In this document: one piece after another, positions 23,008-30,088 of the stretch
How the letters are laid out: every line of letters begins with the position of its first letter
Position numbering within the stretch: position 1 is the first letter of the stretch
Origin: a bacterium
GTDB lineage: Bacteria > Krumholzibacteriota > Krumholzibacteriia > LZORAL124-64-63
Direction of reading: 5' to 3'
Assembly (NCBI GenBank): GCA_024229695.1
Contig: JAAESD010000563.1
Coordinates: forward strand, 1-32,773
Length of the DNA stretch: 32,773 bases
Notes under the pieces: generated by a model
Database searches by the model: none
What the model was told of the DNA's origin: nothing
Seen by the model: only the letters and a program-made list of their open reading frames with translations
Position numbers and translations under genes: made by a program

Positions 23008-23256
23008 TCTTTTTGCTCGTATGAAAAGATAAAAAATAATCCCGCCTAGAATGTAGCACCATAAATCCCAGACATCGGGTGTAAATCTGCTTGAAAACAG
23101 TGGCAGTATCATCTCAAATACAACTGCAAAAGCGATAACAGTACCAACAATATGCGATATTGGCATCGGCTCACACATACCGCGTAACCGGCGCACTAAA
23201 CAGACAATCAAAAGTGTCAACGGAACTGCTACAACATCCTGCCAATAGTACAACAT
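22978..23256 (-). CDS. Small multi-pass membrane protein of unknown function
   Basis: The start at 23256 (MLYYWQDVVAVPLTLLIVCLV) is chosen because the ATG overlaps the stop of the upstream miniprotein (TGATG) and the frame before it has no site. The 92-residue product has about three hydrophobic segments, RRLRG between the first two, and FTPDVWDLWCYILGGIIFYLFI at the end. The general pattern resembles the small Bacteroidetes membrane proteins sometimes labelled 'magnesium citrate secondary transporter', an unproven label. Its 3' end overlaps the convergent gene by 30 bases. Confidence 0.6.
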   Translation of the reverse strand: MLYYWQDVVAVPLTLLIVCLVRRLRGMCEPMPISHIVGTVIAFAVVFEMILPLFSSRFTPDVWDLWCYILGGIIFYLFIRAKRLLKPKLIED

Positions 23257-23330
23257 CACATTCCCAGAACTGCGATAACTGTTATCACAAAAAATACGAT
23301 AGCTGCTGTCCATGCTGCTTCTCTGTTCAA
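23256..23330 (-). CDS. 24-residue membrane miniprotein, coupled to the next gene
   Basis: A TTG at 23330 with GGAGG seven bases upstream opens a 24-codon frame encoding MNREAAWTAAIVFFVITVIA followed by VLGM. It is a charged N-terminus followed by one uninterrupted membrane helix. Its TGA stop overlaps the ATG of the next membrane protein by one base (TGATG). The strong ribosome site, the helix and the coupling make a real miniprotein likely. It lies 21 bases after the chorismate mutase stop. It resembles small subunits of membrane transporters in size only. Confidence 0.5.
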   Translation of the reverse strand: MNREAAWTAAIVFFVITVIAVLGM

Positions 23331-23351
23331 CTCAAAACCTCCACTGCAAAC

Positions 23352-23612
23352 TCATCGCTCCTGAGTTTCAACTGACCCCTTGATAATTTCTCTGAAAATC
23401 GATTCCATTGTATCGGCAGAAACACCAGACTCAGCAGCACGCGCTCTGGCTATGACCGGTTTTTCAATACTCTCGATTACTATCGGCAACTGCAATTTGT
23501 CTTTCAACCTGCCAATCTCAGCTGACAGCGCAAACCGTTTGCCCAGAAGATCGATCAACTCTGCATCGATTTCGGAAATTTTATCGCGTAATTTTTGTAT
23601 ATCTTGTGACAT
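23352..23612 (-). CDS. aroQ: Chorismate mutase, AroQ class
   Basis: The start at 23612 (MSQDIQKLRDKISEIDAELIDLLGKRFALSAEIGRLK) is supported by CGGAG upstream; ten more codons in the open frame overlap the divergent leader. The 86-residue helical protein matches the monofunctional AroQ (type II) chorismate mutase: the first-helix basic residue and LRxxIxxIDxxLIxLLxxR pattern, then VIESIEKPVIARARAAESGVSADTMESIFREII. It converts chorismate to prephenate for phenylalanine and tyrosine. It is the first gene of a minus-strand trio with two membrane proteins of unknown role. Confidence 0.88.
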   Translation of the reverse strand: MSQDIQKLRDKISEIDAELIDLLGKRFALSAEIGRLKDKLQLPIVIESIEKPVIARARAAESGVSADTMESIFREIIKGSVETQER

Positions 23613-23699
23613 TGCAACTCCGAGTGTAACATGTACCTGCATTATGCGTATTACAACCTAATCATATTCTGTTCTGACGGTCTTGAAAAGGAGATTACC

Positions 23700-26186
23700 T
23701 TGCGTCGATTACTATTTGTCTTAATGCTTTTACCTGCTTTACTCTTTGCTGGCGATGAAGCAATAACTGACTATCACAACACTTCCCTGTTCCTGCCTCA
23801 AACTCCTAGTGTCACCGGTGGCGCAACTGCAGCATTTTTTAACCCTGCAGGTTGGTCAACAAATGATGTCAACAACACATCGTTTTATTGGACTGACAGA
23901 CGCATAAAGCACGGCGGCATGGAAAACTGGGGATTTTCTACTGGCCGAGGACTTGGTTTTTCAGTAATGAACCAGACTCTTGCTCAAGGTACTATCAGAG
24001 ATTACCAGCTGGGATTTTCAGGTGGTGACCGTGAGTCTCACTTTGGAATGGCATATCGATGGGGCGGCGGAGACACAAATATTCTTCCACGCGAAAAATC
24101 TATTGTAGCTGGTATTATCAAACGTCCTGCTCCCTGGATAAGTTATGGATTAAGTGGCGTTGAATCTCTTGAGTCTGGTGGCAGACTCGGTATTGCAGAC
24201 TTTGGCATCAGACCATTTGGTTCTGACATGTTCACTGTCTTTGCTGACTATTCAATGCATGGCAAGGACCAGCTGGAAGACGGCTACTGGGGCGCAGGAT
24301 TTGAGTTTCGACCTATTAGTGGTATCCATATTGGTGCCAAAATGCGTGAATCAGAATTTGATGATTATACGTTCAGCCTTAACGTAGGCTTTACTTTCAA
24401 AGGTGGTGCCGGCCATCATGCTTTGCCATCGTATAATAAAGACGGAGATCAACTTGGCACAGCCTTCCTGGTTACTGGCGATTCACCAGTTGCTCCTGTT
24501 GCTGACTGGGATCATTTTGAGTTTGGCAAAAAAGACCGGGTTATTGCATACAATCTGGAAAATAAATACCTCACCTACTCAAAGTATCAATGGGGCGATA
24601 GCAAACACATTGCATGGCTGGACCTTGTTAAAGAACTGGATATCATCCGTGATTCCGATGACATAAAAGCTATTGCTTTAAACTTGAGTTACTTCGGTGG
24701 AAAACCTTCACTAATCTGGGAATTCCGCGAGAAACTGTTAGAGCTTAGAGAAAATGACAAGGAAGTTTACATCTTCATAGACCGTGCCGGTATGGGTAGT
24801 TACTACCTGGTTTCTGCTGCATCGGAAATCTATATGGACAAATGGGGCGGTTTTGATCTTTCAGGAGTAGGCGTAAGCAAAACTTATCTTCGCGAAATGT
24901 TGGACAAGTTTGGAATCGGCTTCCGGGCAATGCAATTTTTCCCACACAAAACTGCTGTTGAATCTTTTGATCGTACTGATATGAGTGACGGTGACAAAGA
25001 GCAACTCGGCAGACTTGTTGATGTGATTTATGAAGAATTCAGAGATGGCGCTGCATCCCGAGACCAGATCACTAATGATAGTTTCGATAATGTAGTTGAT
25101 GAGCTCGTATCCCTGACAGCTCCTGAAGCGGTTGAGCTGGGACTTGCTGACAAGCTGGGCAGATGGTATGACCTGAAGAAATTCCTGACCAAAGAAAAAA
25201 ATCTCCTATGGTCATCCTTAAATAGTATAGATAAAAAAGAATTCCATGACGAAACCTGGGGCAAACCTGGAACAGTTGCAGTTGTTTATGCTGTAGGTGG
25301 ATGTAGCATGGACACTGGAATTAAAGGTAGATCAACAAGTGCCTATATGCGCAAACTTGCTGATAACCCGGATGTAAAAGCTGTTGTCTTGCGTGCCGAT
25401 TCTCCTGGTGGGGACCCGTTACCAAGCGACCTGGTTGCTGAAGCAATCAAGTTGATCCAGGATGAAGGCAAGCCGGTTATTATCAGCCAGGGTGACCTTG
25501 CAGCATCAGGTGGTTACTGGATTAGTATGTATGGCGATGAGATCATTACTACTCCATTAACAATCACAGGTTCAATTGGTGTAATTTCTGCATGGGTCTG
25601 GGATAAAGAGATGCATGAAAAAGTTGGTTTGAATGTTGACGGAGTTGAACGTGGTGAGCATTACTCAATGAACCAATCATACAGATACCCTTTTGTTGGA
25701 TTTAAGTTGCCAGCAAGGGATCTGACTGATGAAGAGTTTGCACTTCAAAAAGAAGATATCCTGGATATGTATGATGGTTTTGTTGAGGCAGTAGCCGAAG
25801 GCAGAAACATGTCTACTGACGACATTTACCCAATCGCTGGCGGTCGTATCTGGATGGGTGCAGATGCAGTTGAAAACGGATTGGCCGATTCAATTGGTGG
25901 ACTGCAAAGTGCCATCAACAGAGCTGCTGACCTTGCAGGAATTGGTGATAGATTCCAATTAACTGAGTATCCACCAAGACCATTATTTGAAATGCCAAGC
26001 CTGGGAACACCGTTTGGAATGCTTGGTTCAATCAATATCAGCCCGGCACTATATATCTCGGATTATTCTGGAAACAGAGCAGATCCTGCAATTGAGTGGT
26101 TGGAAATTATGGCTGAATCTCAAGGTAGCGGACAACTGATGATGATGCCAGTTACACTACCTGACGGGTGGATGTTCTCTGAGTAA
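23700..26186 (+). CDS. sppA: SppA-type S49 protease fused to an N-terminal outer-membrane-barrel-like domain
   Basis: The start is the TTG at 23700 with AAGGAG six bases upstream, giving a signal peptide MRRLLFVLMLLPALLFA; the open frame from 23631 adds 23 residues without a site. The 828-residue protein has an N-terminal part (about 20-250) with SVTGGATAAFFNPAGW and alternating aromatic/glycine strands (GFSTGRGLGFSVMNQ, MAYRWGGGDTN), like porin-type proteins that open with 'GG...NPAG'. It is followed by a tandem S49 region (about 275-790) of the 67-kDa SppA type. Lys417 (FPHKTAVES) and Ser603 (GDLAASGGYW) match the Lys/Ser dyad, with DSPGGDPLPSDL and TGSIGVISAW around it. SppA degrades cleaved signal peptides and other envelope peptides. 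The fused barrel would place this enzyme at the outer membrane, which is unusual. Confidence 0.85.
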   Translation: MRRLLFVLMLLPALLFAGDEAITDYHNTSLFLPQTPSVTGGATAAFFNPAGWSTNDVNNTSFYWTDRRIKHGGMENWGFSTGRGLGFSVMNQTLAQGTIRDYQLGFSGGDRESHFGMAYRWGGGDTNILPREKSIVAGIIKRPAPWISYGLSGVESLESGGRLGIADFGIRPFGSDMFTVFADYSMHGKDQLEDGYWGAGFEFRPISGIHIGAKMRESEFDDYTFSLNVGFTFKGGAGHHALPSYNKDGDQLGTAFLVTGDSPVAPVADWDHFEFGKKDRVIAYNLENKYLTYSKYQWGDSKHIAWLDLVKELDIIRDSDDIKAIALNLSYFGGKPSLIWEFREKLLELRENDKEVYIFIDRAGMGSYYLVSAASEIYMDKWGGFDLSGVGVSKTYLREMLDKFGIGFRAMQFFPHKTAVESFDRTDMSDGDKEQLGRLVDVIYEEFRDGAASRDQITNDSFDNVVDELVSLTAPEAVELGLADKLGRWYDLKKFLTKEKNLLWSSLNSIDKKEFHDETWGKPGTVAVVYAVGGCSMDTGIKGRSTSAYMRKLADNPDVKAVVLRADSPGGDPLPSDLVAEAIKLIQDEGKPVIISQGDLAASGGYWISMYGDEIITTPLTITGSIGVISAWVWDKEMHEKVGLNVDGVERGEHYSMNQSYRYPFVGFKLPARDLTDEEFALQKEDILDMYDGFVEAVAEGRNMSTDDIYPIAGGRIWMGADAVENGLADSIGGLQSAINRAADLAGIGDRFQLTEYPPRPLFEMPSLGTPFGMLGSINISPALYISDYSGNRADPAIEWLEIMAESQGSGQLMMMPVTLPDGWMFSE

Positions 26187-26200
26187 TTAATCTTAACTTC

Positions 26201-26232
26201 AACGGGGGCCGTAAAATGGCCCCTGTTTTTTT
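26201..26232 (+). terminator. Intrinsic terminator after the protease gene
   Basis: AACGGGGGCC and GGCCCCTGTT form a 10-bp stem (one G-U pair) with a 7-base loop, followed by a run of T residues ending at 26232. It isolates the protease gene from the promoter that begins two bases later. Confidence 0.92.
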
Positions 26233-26233
26233 A

Positions 26234-26275
26234 TTGACACCTTCTCAATTTGTGCTATTATTTAACTAAGTTAAA
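26234..26275 (+). promoter_or_regulatory. Sigma70-type promoter with an overlapping 15-bp operator-like palindrome
   Basis: TTGACA (26234-26239) and TATTAT (26256-26261) are 16 bases apart. TTTAACTaAGTTAAA (26261-26275), a perfect palindrome around one central A, begins on the last base of the -10 box and covers the expected transcription start. A further half site AGTTAAAT overlaps the leader near 26285. This is the normal layout of a self-repressing MarR gene, which follows at 26294. Confidence 0.8.
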
Positions 26276-26293
26276 CATTAACGGAGTTAAATT

Positions 26294-26845
26294 ATGCGCG
26301 ATCGGAATACTGCAGTAGCTGAAAACATCAGAATCCTCTCTCAGGTTGTTCTGGAGATTTGCCTGAAAGACAATCTTCAAAAATCAACAGACTTGAACTT
26401 ATCTCACAACCAGTTTTATCTGCTCAAAATACTCAGCAACAGAGACAAGCTTGGCATTAGCGAAATTGCCAATGTTCTGGGTATCAGTAATGCTGCTGCC
26501 AGTAAAAATATTGAAAGCATGCAAAAAGAAGGTCTGGTTACAAGATCAGTTGGTGAAGAAGACAGGCGACAACAGTTTGTCTCAATTGCCAAAGATGGCC
26601 AGAATATTATTACAAAATTCAATACTGTTTCATCAAAAAAACAGAATGCAGTGCTATCCAAATTCAGTGAAAATGAAAAAGAACAATTCCTGAGTTACTT
26701 GGGAAAATTCATTCAAGGCCTACTCTCCGACCAACAGAAAACTGATTTGATCTGCATGCAGTGTGATGGCAATTGTGGCGAAGATTGTGTCATCAGCGCC
26801 TGTAGCGGCACTTGTTCATTCCACCCAAGAGAAGGTACAAAATGA
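26294..26845 (+). CDS. MarR-family transcriptional regulator with C-terminal six-cysteine tail
   Basis: The 183-residue protein has a MarR winged helix: LSHNQFYLLKILSNRDKLGISEIANVLGISNAAASKNIESMQKEGLVTR is the HTH region (37-84), and EEDRRQQFVSIAKDG forms the wing. Beyond the usual end of MarR proteins (near 150) it has a tail with Cys154, 157, 161, 165, 170 and 174 and His177. The spacing is C-x2-C-x3-C-x3-C-x4-C-x3-C, which could hold an Fe-S cluster or another metal, or form disulfides. CGGAG precedes the ATG by seven bases. It is followed by, and overlaps by four bases, the ferredoxin gene of a redox operon. It most likely senses redox state, oxygen or metal and controls its own operon through the palindrome at 26261-26275. 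Confidence 0.9.
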   Translation: MRDRNTAVAENIRILSQVVLEICLKDNLQKSTDLNLSHNQFYLLKILSNRDKLGISEIANVLGISNAAASKNIESMQKEGLVTRSVGEEDRRQQFVSIAKDGQNIITKFNTVSSKKQNAVLSKFSENEKEQFLSYLGKFIQGLLSDQQKTDLICMQCDGNCGEDCVISACSGTCSFHPREGTK

Positions 26846-27717
26846 CAACCCGTAGAGAGTTTTTGAAAATTGCAGGTGTCGCGACTACTACAATGGTACT
26901 ACCGGCGCAAGCTTCCAATGGCCCTCATCTGGATTCTGAAAGATTCGGAGTACTTGCTGACCTCACGCTCTGTATCGGATGCAGAAAATGTGAGTGGGCT
27001 TGTGCGGGGGCAAATGAACTATCCAGTTATCCTATCGAATATTACGATGATACTTGTGTTTTTGAAAAGTATCGACGGCCAACAACAACTGAGTACACAG
27101 TAGTCAACAGATTCCCCGCCTCTGAAACTTCAGTTCAGACTGATGCTAAGGTTCAATGCATGCATTGTGAACACCCCGCCTGTGTTTCTGCCTGTATTGT
27201 TGGCGCATTGCAAAAAGATCCAATGGGACCTGTCACTTATGATGCAGACAAATGCATCGGTTGCAGGTACTGCATGGTAGCCTGCACATTCCAGGTTCCA
27301 GCATATGAATATCTCAATGCCACCACCCCACAAGTTAGAAAATGTACTCTCTGCTCCGATAAAACTCTGAATGGCAGTGGCAAACCTGCTTGTGTTGAAA
27401 TCTGCCCACGCGAAGCACTGACATTTGGGAAAAGATCAGAATTACTAAAAATTGCCGAACAAAGAATTCGTCGAAATCCAGATCGATACATAGACCATGT
27501 CTATGGAGAAAAGGAGGCTGGCGGTACATCCTGGATGATGATTTCAGGAACAGACTTCAAGGAACTGAAATTTCCTGAGGTCGGTGATGAAAGTCCAGCA
27601 GTAGTAACCGAAACAATTCAGCACGGAATCTTCCGAGGTTTCTCAGGGCCGTTGATGCTACTGGGATTACTTGGCGCAACAATGAAAGCAATGAAAAAGG
27701 ATCCTTCTGATGGCTAA
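26842..27717 (+). CDS. Tat-exported four-cluster ferredoxin (HybA/DmsB/NrfC-like)
   Basis: The start at 26842 overlaps the MarR stop (ATGA). The 291-residue protein opens with a twin-arginine signal (TTRREFLKIAGVATTTMVLP). It carries sixteen cysteines in four groups: 44/47/50/54, 106/109/114/118, 138/141/144/148 and 168/171/184/188, enough for four [4Fe-4S] clusters as in HybA, DmsB and PsrB proteins. A hydrophobic C-terminal helix (FSGPLMLLGLLGATMKAM) would anchor it in the membrane, as in HybA. It passes electrons between the quinone-site membrane subunit encoded next and a periplasmic partner, here probably the 13-haem cytochrome. No catalytic molybdenum or NiFe subunit is present in the operon. 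Confidence 0.9.
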   Translation: MTTRREFLKIAGVATTTMVLPAQASNGPHLDSERFGVLADLTLCIGCRKCEWACAGANELSSYPIEYYDDTCVFEKYRRPTTTEYTVVNRFPASETSVQTDAKVQCMHCEHPACVSACIVGALQKDPMGPVTYDADKCIGCRYCMVACTFQVPAYEYLNATTPQVRKCTLCSDKTLNGSGKPACVEICPREALTFGKRSELLKIAEQRIRRNPDRYIDHVYGEKEAGGTSWMMISGTDFKELKFPEVGDESPAVVTETIQHGIFRGFSGPLMLLGLLGATMKAMKKDPSDG

Positions 27718-28930
27718 TACCAGACCAGCCCCTTTAAATACAGGTGTTCCTTTTCTAACTAAAGGAACTTGGGTTTTAATAATCTTAGCGGTATCCGGTA
27801 TCTCGGTATTAATTGCACGACTGTTCTTTGGACTCAGTTTTGTAACCAACCTCGATGATCAATATCCATGGGGTATCTGGATAGCTATTGATGTAGCAAC
27901 TGGTGTCGCCCTGGCTGCCGGTGGCTTCACAACAGCATTCCTGGCTCATGTCATTCACGCCCACCGATATCATGCACTTGTCAGACCTGCTCTTTTAACA
28001 GCGATGTTTGGCTATACTTTTGCGGCACTTGGAGTTTGTGTTGACCTTGGCAGGTACTACAACATCTGGCACGTCATGCTACCTTCCATGTGGCAAGGCA
28101 ACTCGGTTCTGTTTGAAGTCGGTATCTGCGTTATGATGTATGTAACTGTTCTGTATATTGAGTTTCTACCAATAGTATGTGAACGTTTTTGTGGCAGAGT
28201 TAATCTTCCTGGCATATTTGCAAAACTAAATAAACCAGTTGATAATCTGCTGCACTTCCTGCAAAGAATCATGCATAAATTTATTTCATTTTTCATTCTT
28301 GCAGGTGTTGTTCTGTCATGTGCTCATCAATCATCGCTTGGTTCACTGATGGTTATTGCTCCGGGCAAGGTTCATCAACTCTGGCATAGCCCTGTTCTAC
28401 CGTTGCTGTTTCTGTTATCCGCATTTGCATCTGGATTAGCGATGGCAACTTTTGAATCTCTAGTAGCAGCAAAAGCTTTCGGGCTGAAACCTGAAATTCA
28501 TATTCTGCGCAGACTTGGCAGGTTCATTCCTATTCTATTGATTGTTTACTTTGGAGCAAAACTTATCGATCTGGTAAACAGAGATGTCTTGCCACTTTTG
28601 CTGGAAAACAGTGTGCAATCAATAATGTTCTGGATCGAAATAACAGTAGGAATAGTTGCACCAACTATTTTGTTATTGAGTGAAAAAATCAGACAAAATC
28701 CGGCAACGCTGTTATTCTCTGTTTCACTTGTTGTCTTTGGAATAATAATTAATCGAGTCAATGTCTTTATTATTGCCTACAAACCTCTCTACGCCGACAA
28801 GATTTATGTACCTGCCTGGACCGAAGTGCTACTGACCGTAGGATTCATGTCGATCCTTATTTTACTTTACAGAACATATGTCTTTATCTTTCCAATCCTG
28901 GAAATGGAAGAGCAGGGTTCAGATGTTTAA
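27710..28930 (+). CDS. NrfD/HybB-type integral membrane quinone-interacting subunit
   Basis: The 406-residue protein has about ten membrane helices. It shows the HybB-type signature in the first third (DDQYPWGIWIAIDVATGVALAAGGF, HRYHALVRPALLTAMFGYTFA, DLGRYYNIWHV) and ANQSSLG-like CAHQSSLGSLM in the middle. In HybB and relatives these helices form the quinone site without bound haem. It overlaps the ferredoxin gene by eight bases and the cytochrome gene by eight bases. The predicted direction is quinol oxidation with electrons delivered through the ferredoxin to the cytochrome, or the reverse. Which one depends on partners not in the window. Confidence 0.9.
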   Translation: MANTRPAPLNTGVPFLTKGTWVLIILAVSGISVLIARLFFGLSFVTNLDDQYPWGIWIAIDVATGVALAAGGFTTAFLAHVIHAHRYHALVRPALLTAMFGYTFAALGVCVDLGRYYNIWHVMLPSMWQGNSVLFEVGICVMMYVTVLYIEFLPIVCERFCGRVNLPGIFAKLNKPVDNLLHFLQRIMHKFISFFILAGVVLSCAHQSSLGSLMVIAPGKVHQLWHSPVLPLLFLLSAFASGLAMATFESLVAAKAFGLKPEIHILRRLGRFIPILLIVYFGAKLIDLVNRDVLPLLLENSVQSIMFWIEITVGIVAPTILLLSEKIRQNPATLLFSVSLVVFGIIINRVNVFIIAYKPLYADKIYVPAWTEVLLTVGFMSILILLYRTYVFIFPILEMEEQGSDV

Positions 28931-30044
28931 ACAAATTTTCCTTATCTTCTTACTTCTTGTGACTGCTGCTTTCGGACAACTGGTTGATAAAGATCATGCC
29001 ACAACTCATCCTGAAAGAAGTGTTAACACATGCCTGGAATGTAAAGACTGTCATACTTGCGATAATCCAACAAGAGAAGCACCTTGCCTGACAAGTTGCC
29101 CCAGACACAGTCATCATTTTTATGGGCAACACACTTCTGGTGAAGGTCCTGATGTTGTCATAATAGACCAGTTAAAGAATCATTATGGACCGGTTGCTTT
29201 TGCCCACAGACTACACTCTGCAATGAGTGAAATGACTGGCGGTTGCAACAACTGTCATCACTATTCTGAGAAAGATGGTGTGATCCCATCGTGCAAAGAA
29301 TGTCACTTGGAAGAATCAGATGATTTAAGTATCTCAATGCCTTCTCTTAAAGGCGCATACCACAGACAATGTATTAATTGCCATAGAGACTGGGCTCATG
29401 ATAATGCCTGCAGCTTCTGTCATGAACCCACTGATTCAGAAATACCTGAAAATTTGGATACCACCGATATTGTTGGCGTACCCCACCCCAGAATTCAGGC
29501 AACCAGTTCATATAATTATGTCACTTCATATGAAGATGGTCCCATCGTTACATTCCATCACGATGACCATGTCACACTATTTGGAGGACAATGCTCAGAT
29601 TGTCACAAAGGCGACAGTTGCAGCAGATGCCACGATGAAACAAAACAGGTTCAACAGATTAATCACTTGACCAGCTGCTGCAGTTGCCATCAGGAACGTG
29701 ACTGTTTGTTCTGTCATAGCACACAGCCCAAGCCTCCATTCCAGCACAGACTCACTACGGGATGGGATCTTGAGCCGTACCATACAAAAACAGCATGTAA
29801 AACATGCCACAATAATCCAGGGTCATTCAAAACACCTTCAGCTCACTGCAACGATTGCCACATTCACTGGGACTCTGGATCTTTTGATCATAAAATTACT
29901 GGATTAGTTTTAAGTGAGGATCATCTGGACAATGATTGTGTAGATTGTCACTCCGACAGAAACTTTGAGCTGCAACCCGAGTGTTCAGAATGTCATGATG
30001 AAATTACTTATCCGGAAGAATTACCTGGAGAAAAATTTCGGTAA
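28923..30044 (+). CDS. Exported 13-haem cytochrome c (cytochrome c3/class III type)
   Basis: The start at 28923 gives a signal peptide (MFKQIFLIFLLLVTAAFG); an ATG at 28878 in the same frame lies inside the membrane-subunit gene and adds a polar extension. The 373-residue mature part has thirteen CxxCH motifs by my count, including CNNCH, CKECH, CINCH, CSFCH, CSDCH, CSRCH, CLFCH, CKTCH, CNDCH, CVDCH and CSECH, and many distal histidines. The N-terminus has a dense CLECKDCHTC followed by CLTSCPRH that also looks like a ferredoxin-type or metal site. It would be the periplasmic electron acceptor or donor of the operon, comparable to the cytochrome of Geobacter Cbc-type (cytochrome, ferredoxin, NrfD) complexes. 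Confidence 0.92.
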   Translation: MFKQIFLIFLLLVTAAFGQLVDKDHATTHPERSVNTCLECKDCHTCDNPTREAPCLTSCPRHSHHFYGQHTSGEGPDVVIIDQLKNHYGPVAFAHRLHSAMSEMTGGCNNCHHYSEKDGVIPSCKECHLEESDDLSISMPSLKGAYHRQCINCHRDWAHDNACSFCHEPTDSEIPENLDTTDIVGVPHPRIQATSSYNYVTSYEDGPIVTFHHDDHVTLFGGQCSDCHKGDSCSRCHDETKQVQQINHLTSCCSCHQERDCLFCHSTQPKPPFQHRLTTGWDLEPYHTKTACKTCHNNPGSFKTPSAHCNDCHIHWDSGSFDHKITGLVLSEDHLDNDCVDCHSDRNFELQPECSECHDEITYPEELPGEKFR

Positions 30045-30052
30045 GTAAATAA

Positions 30053-30077
30053 AGGCCCCTGTTAATTACAGGGGCCT
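30053..30077. terminator. Hairpin between the cytochrome gene and the convergent repeat-protein gene
   Basis: AGGCCCCTGT and ACAGGGGCCT form a perfect 10-bp stem around five bases. It lies between two convergent genes and would serve both strands; U-runs are short. Confidence 0.75.
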
Positions 30078-30088
30078 GAATACTATTC

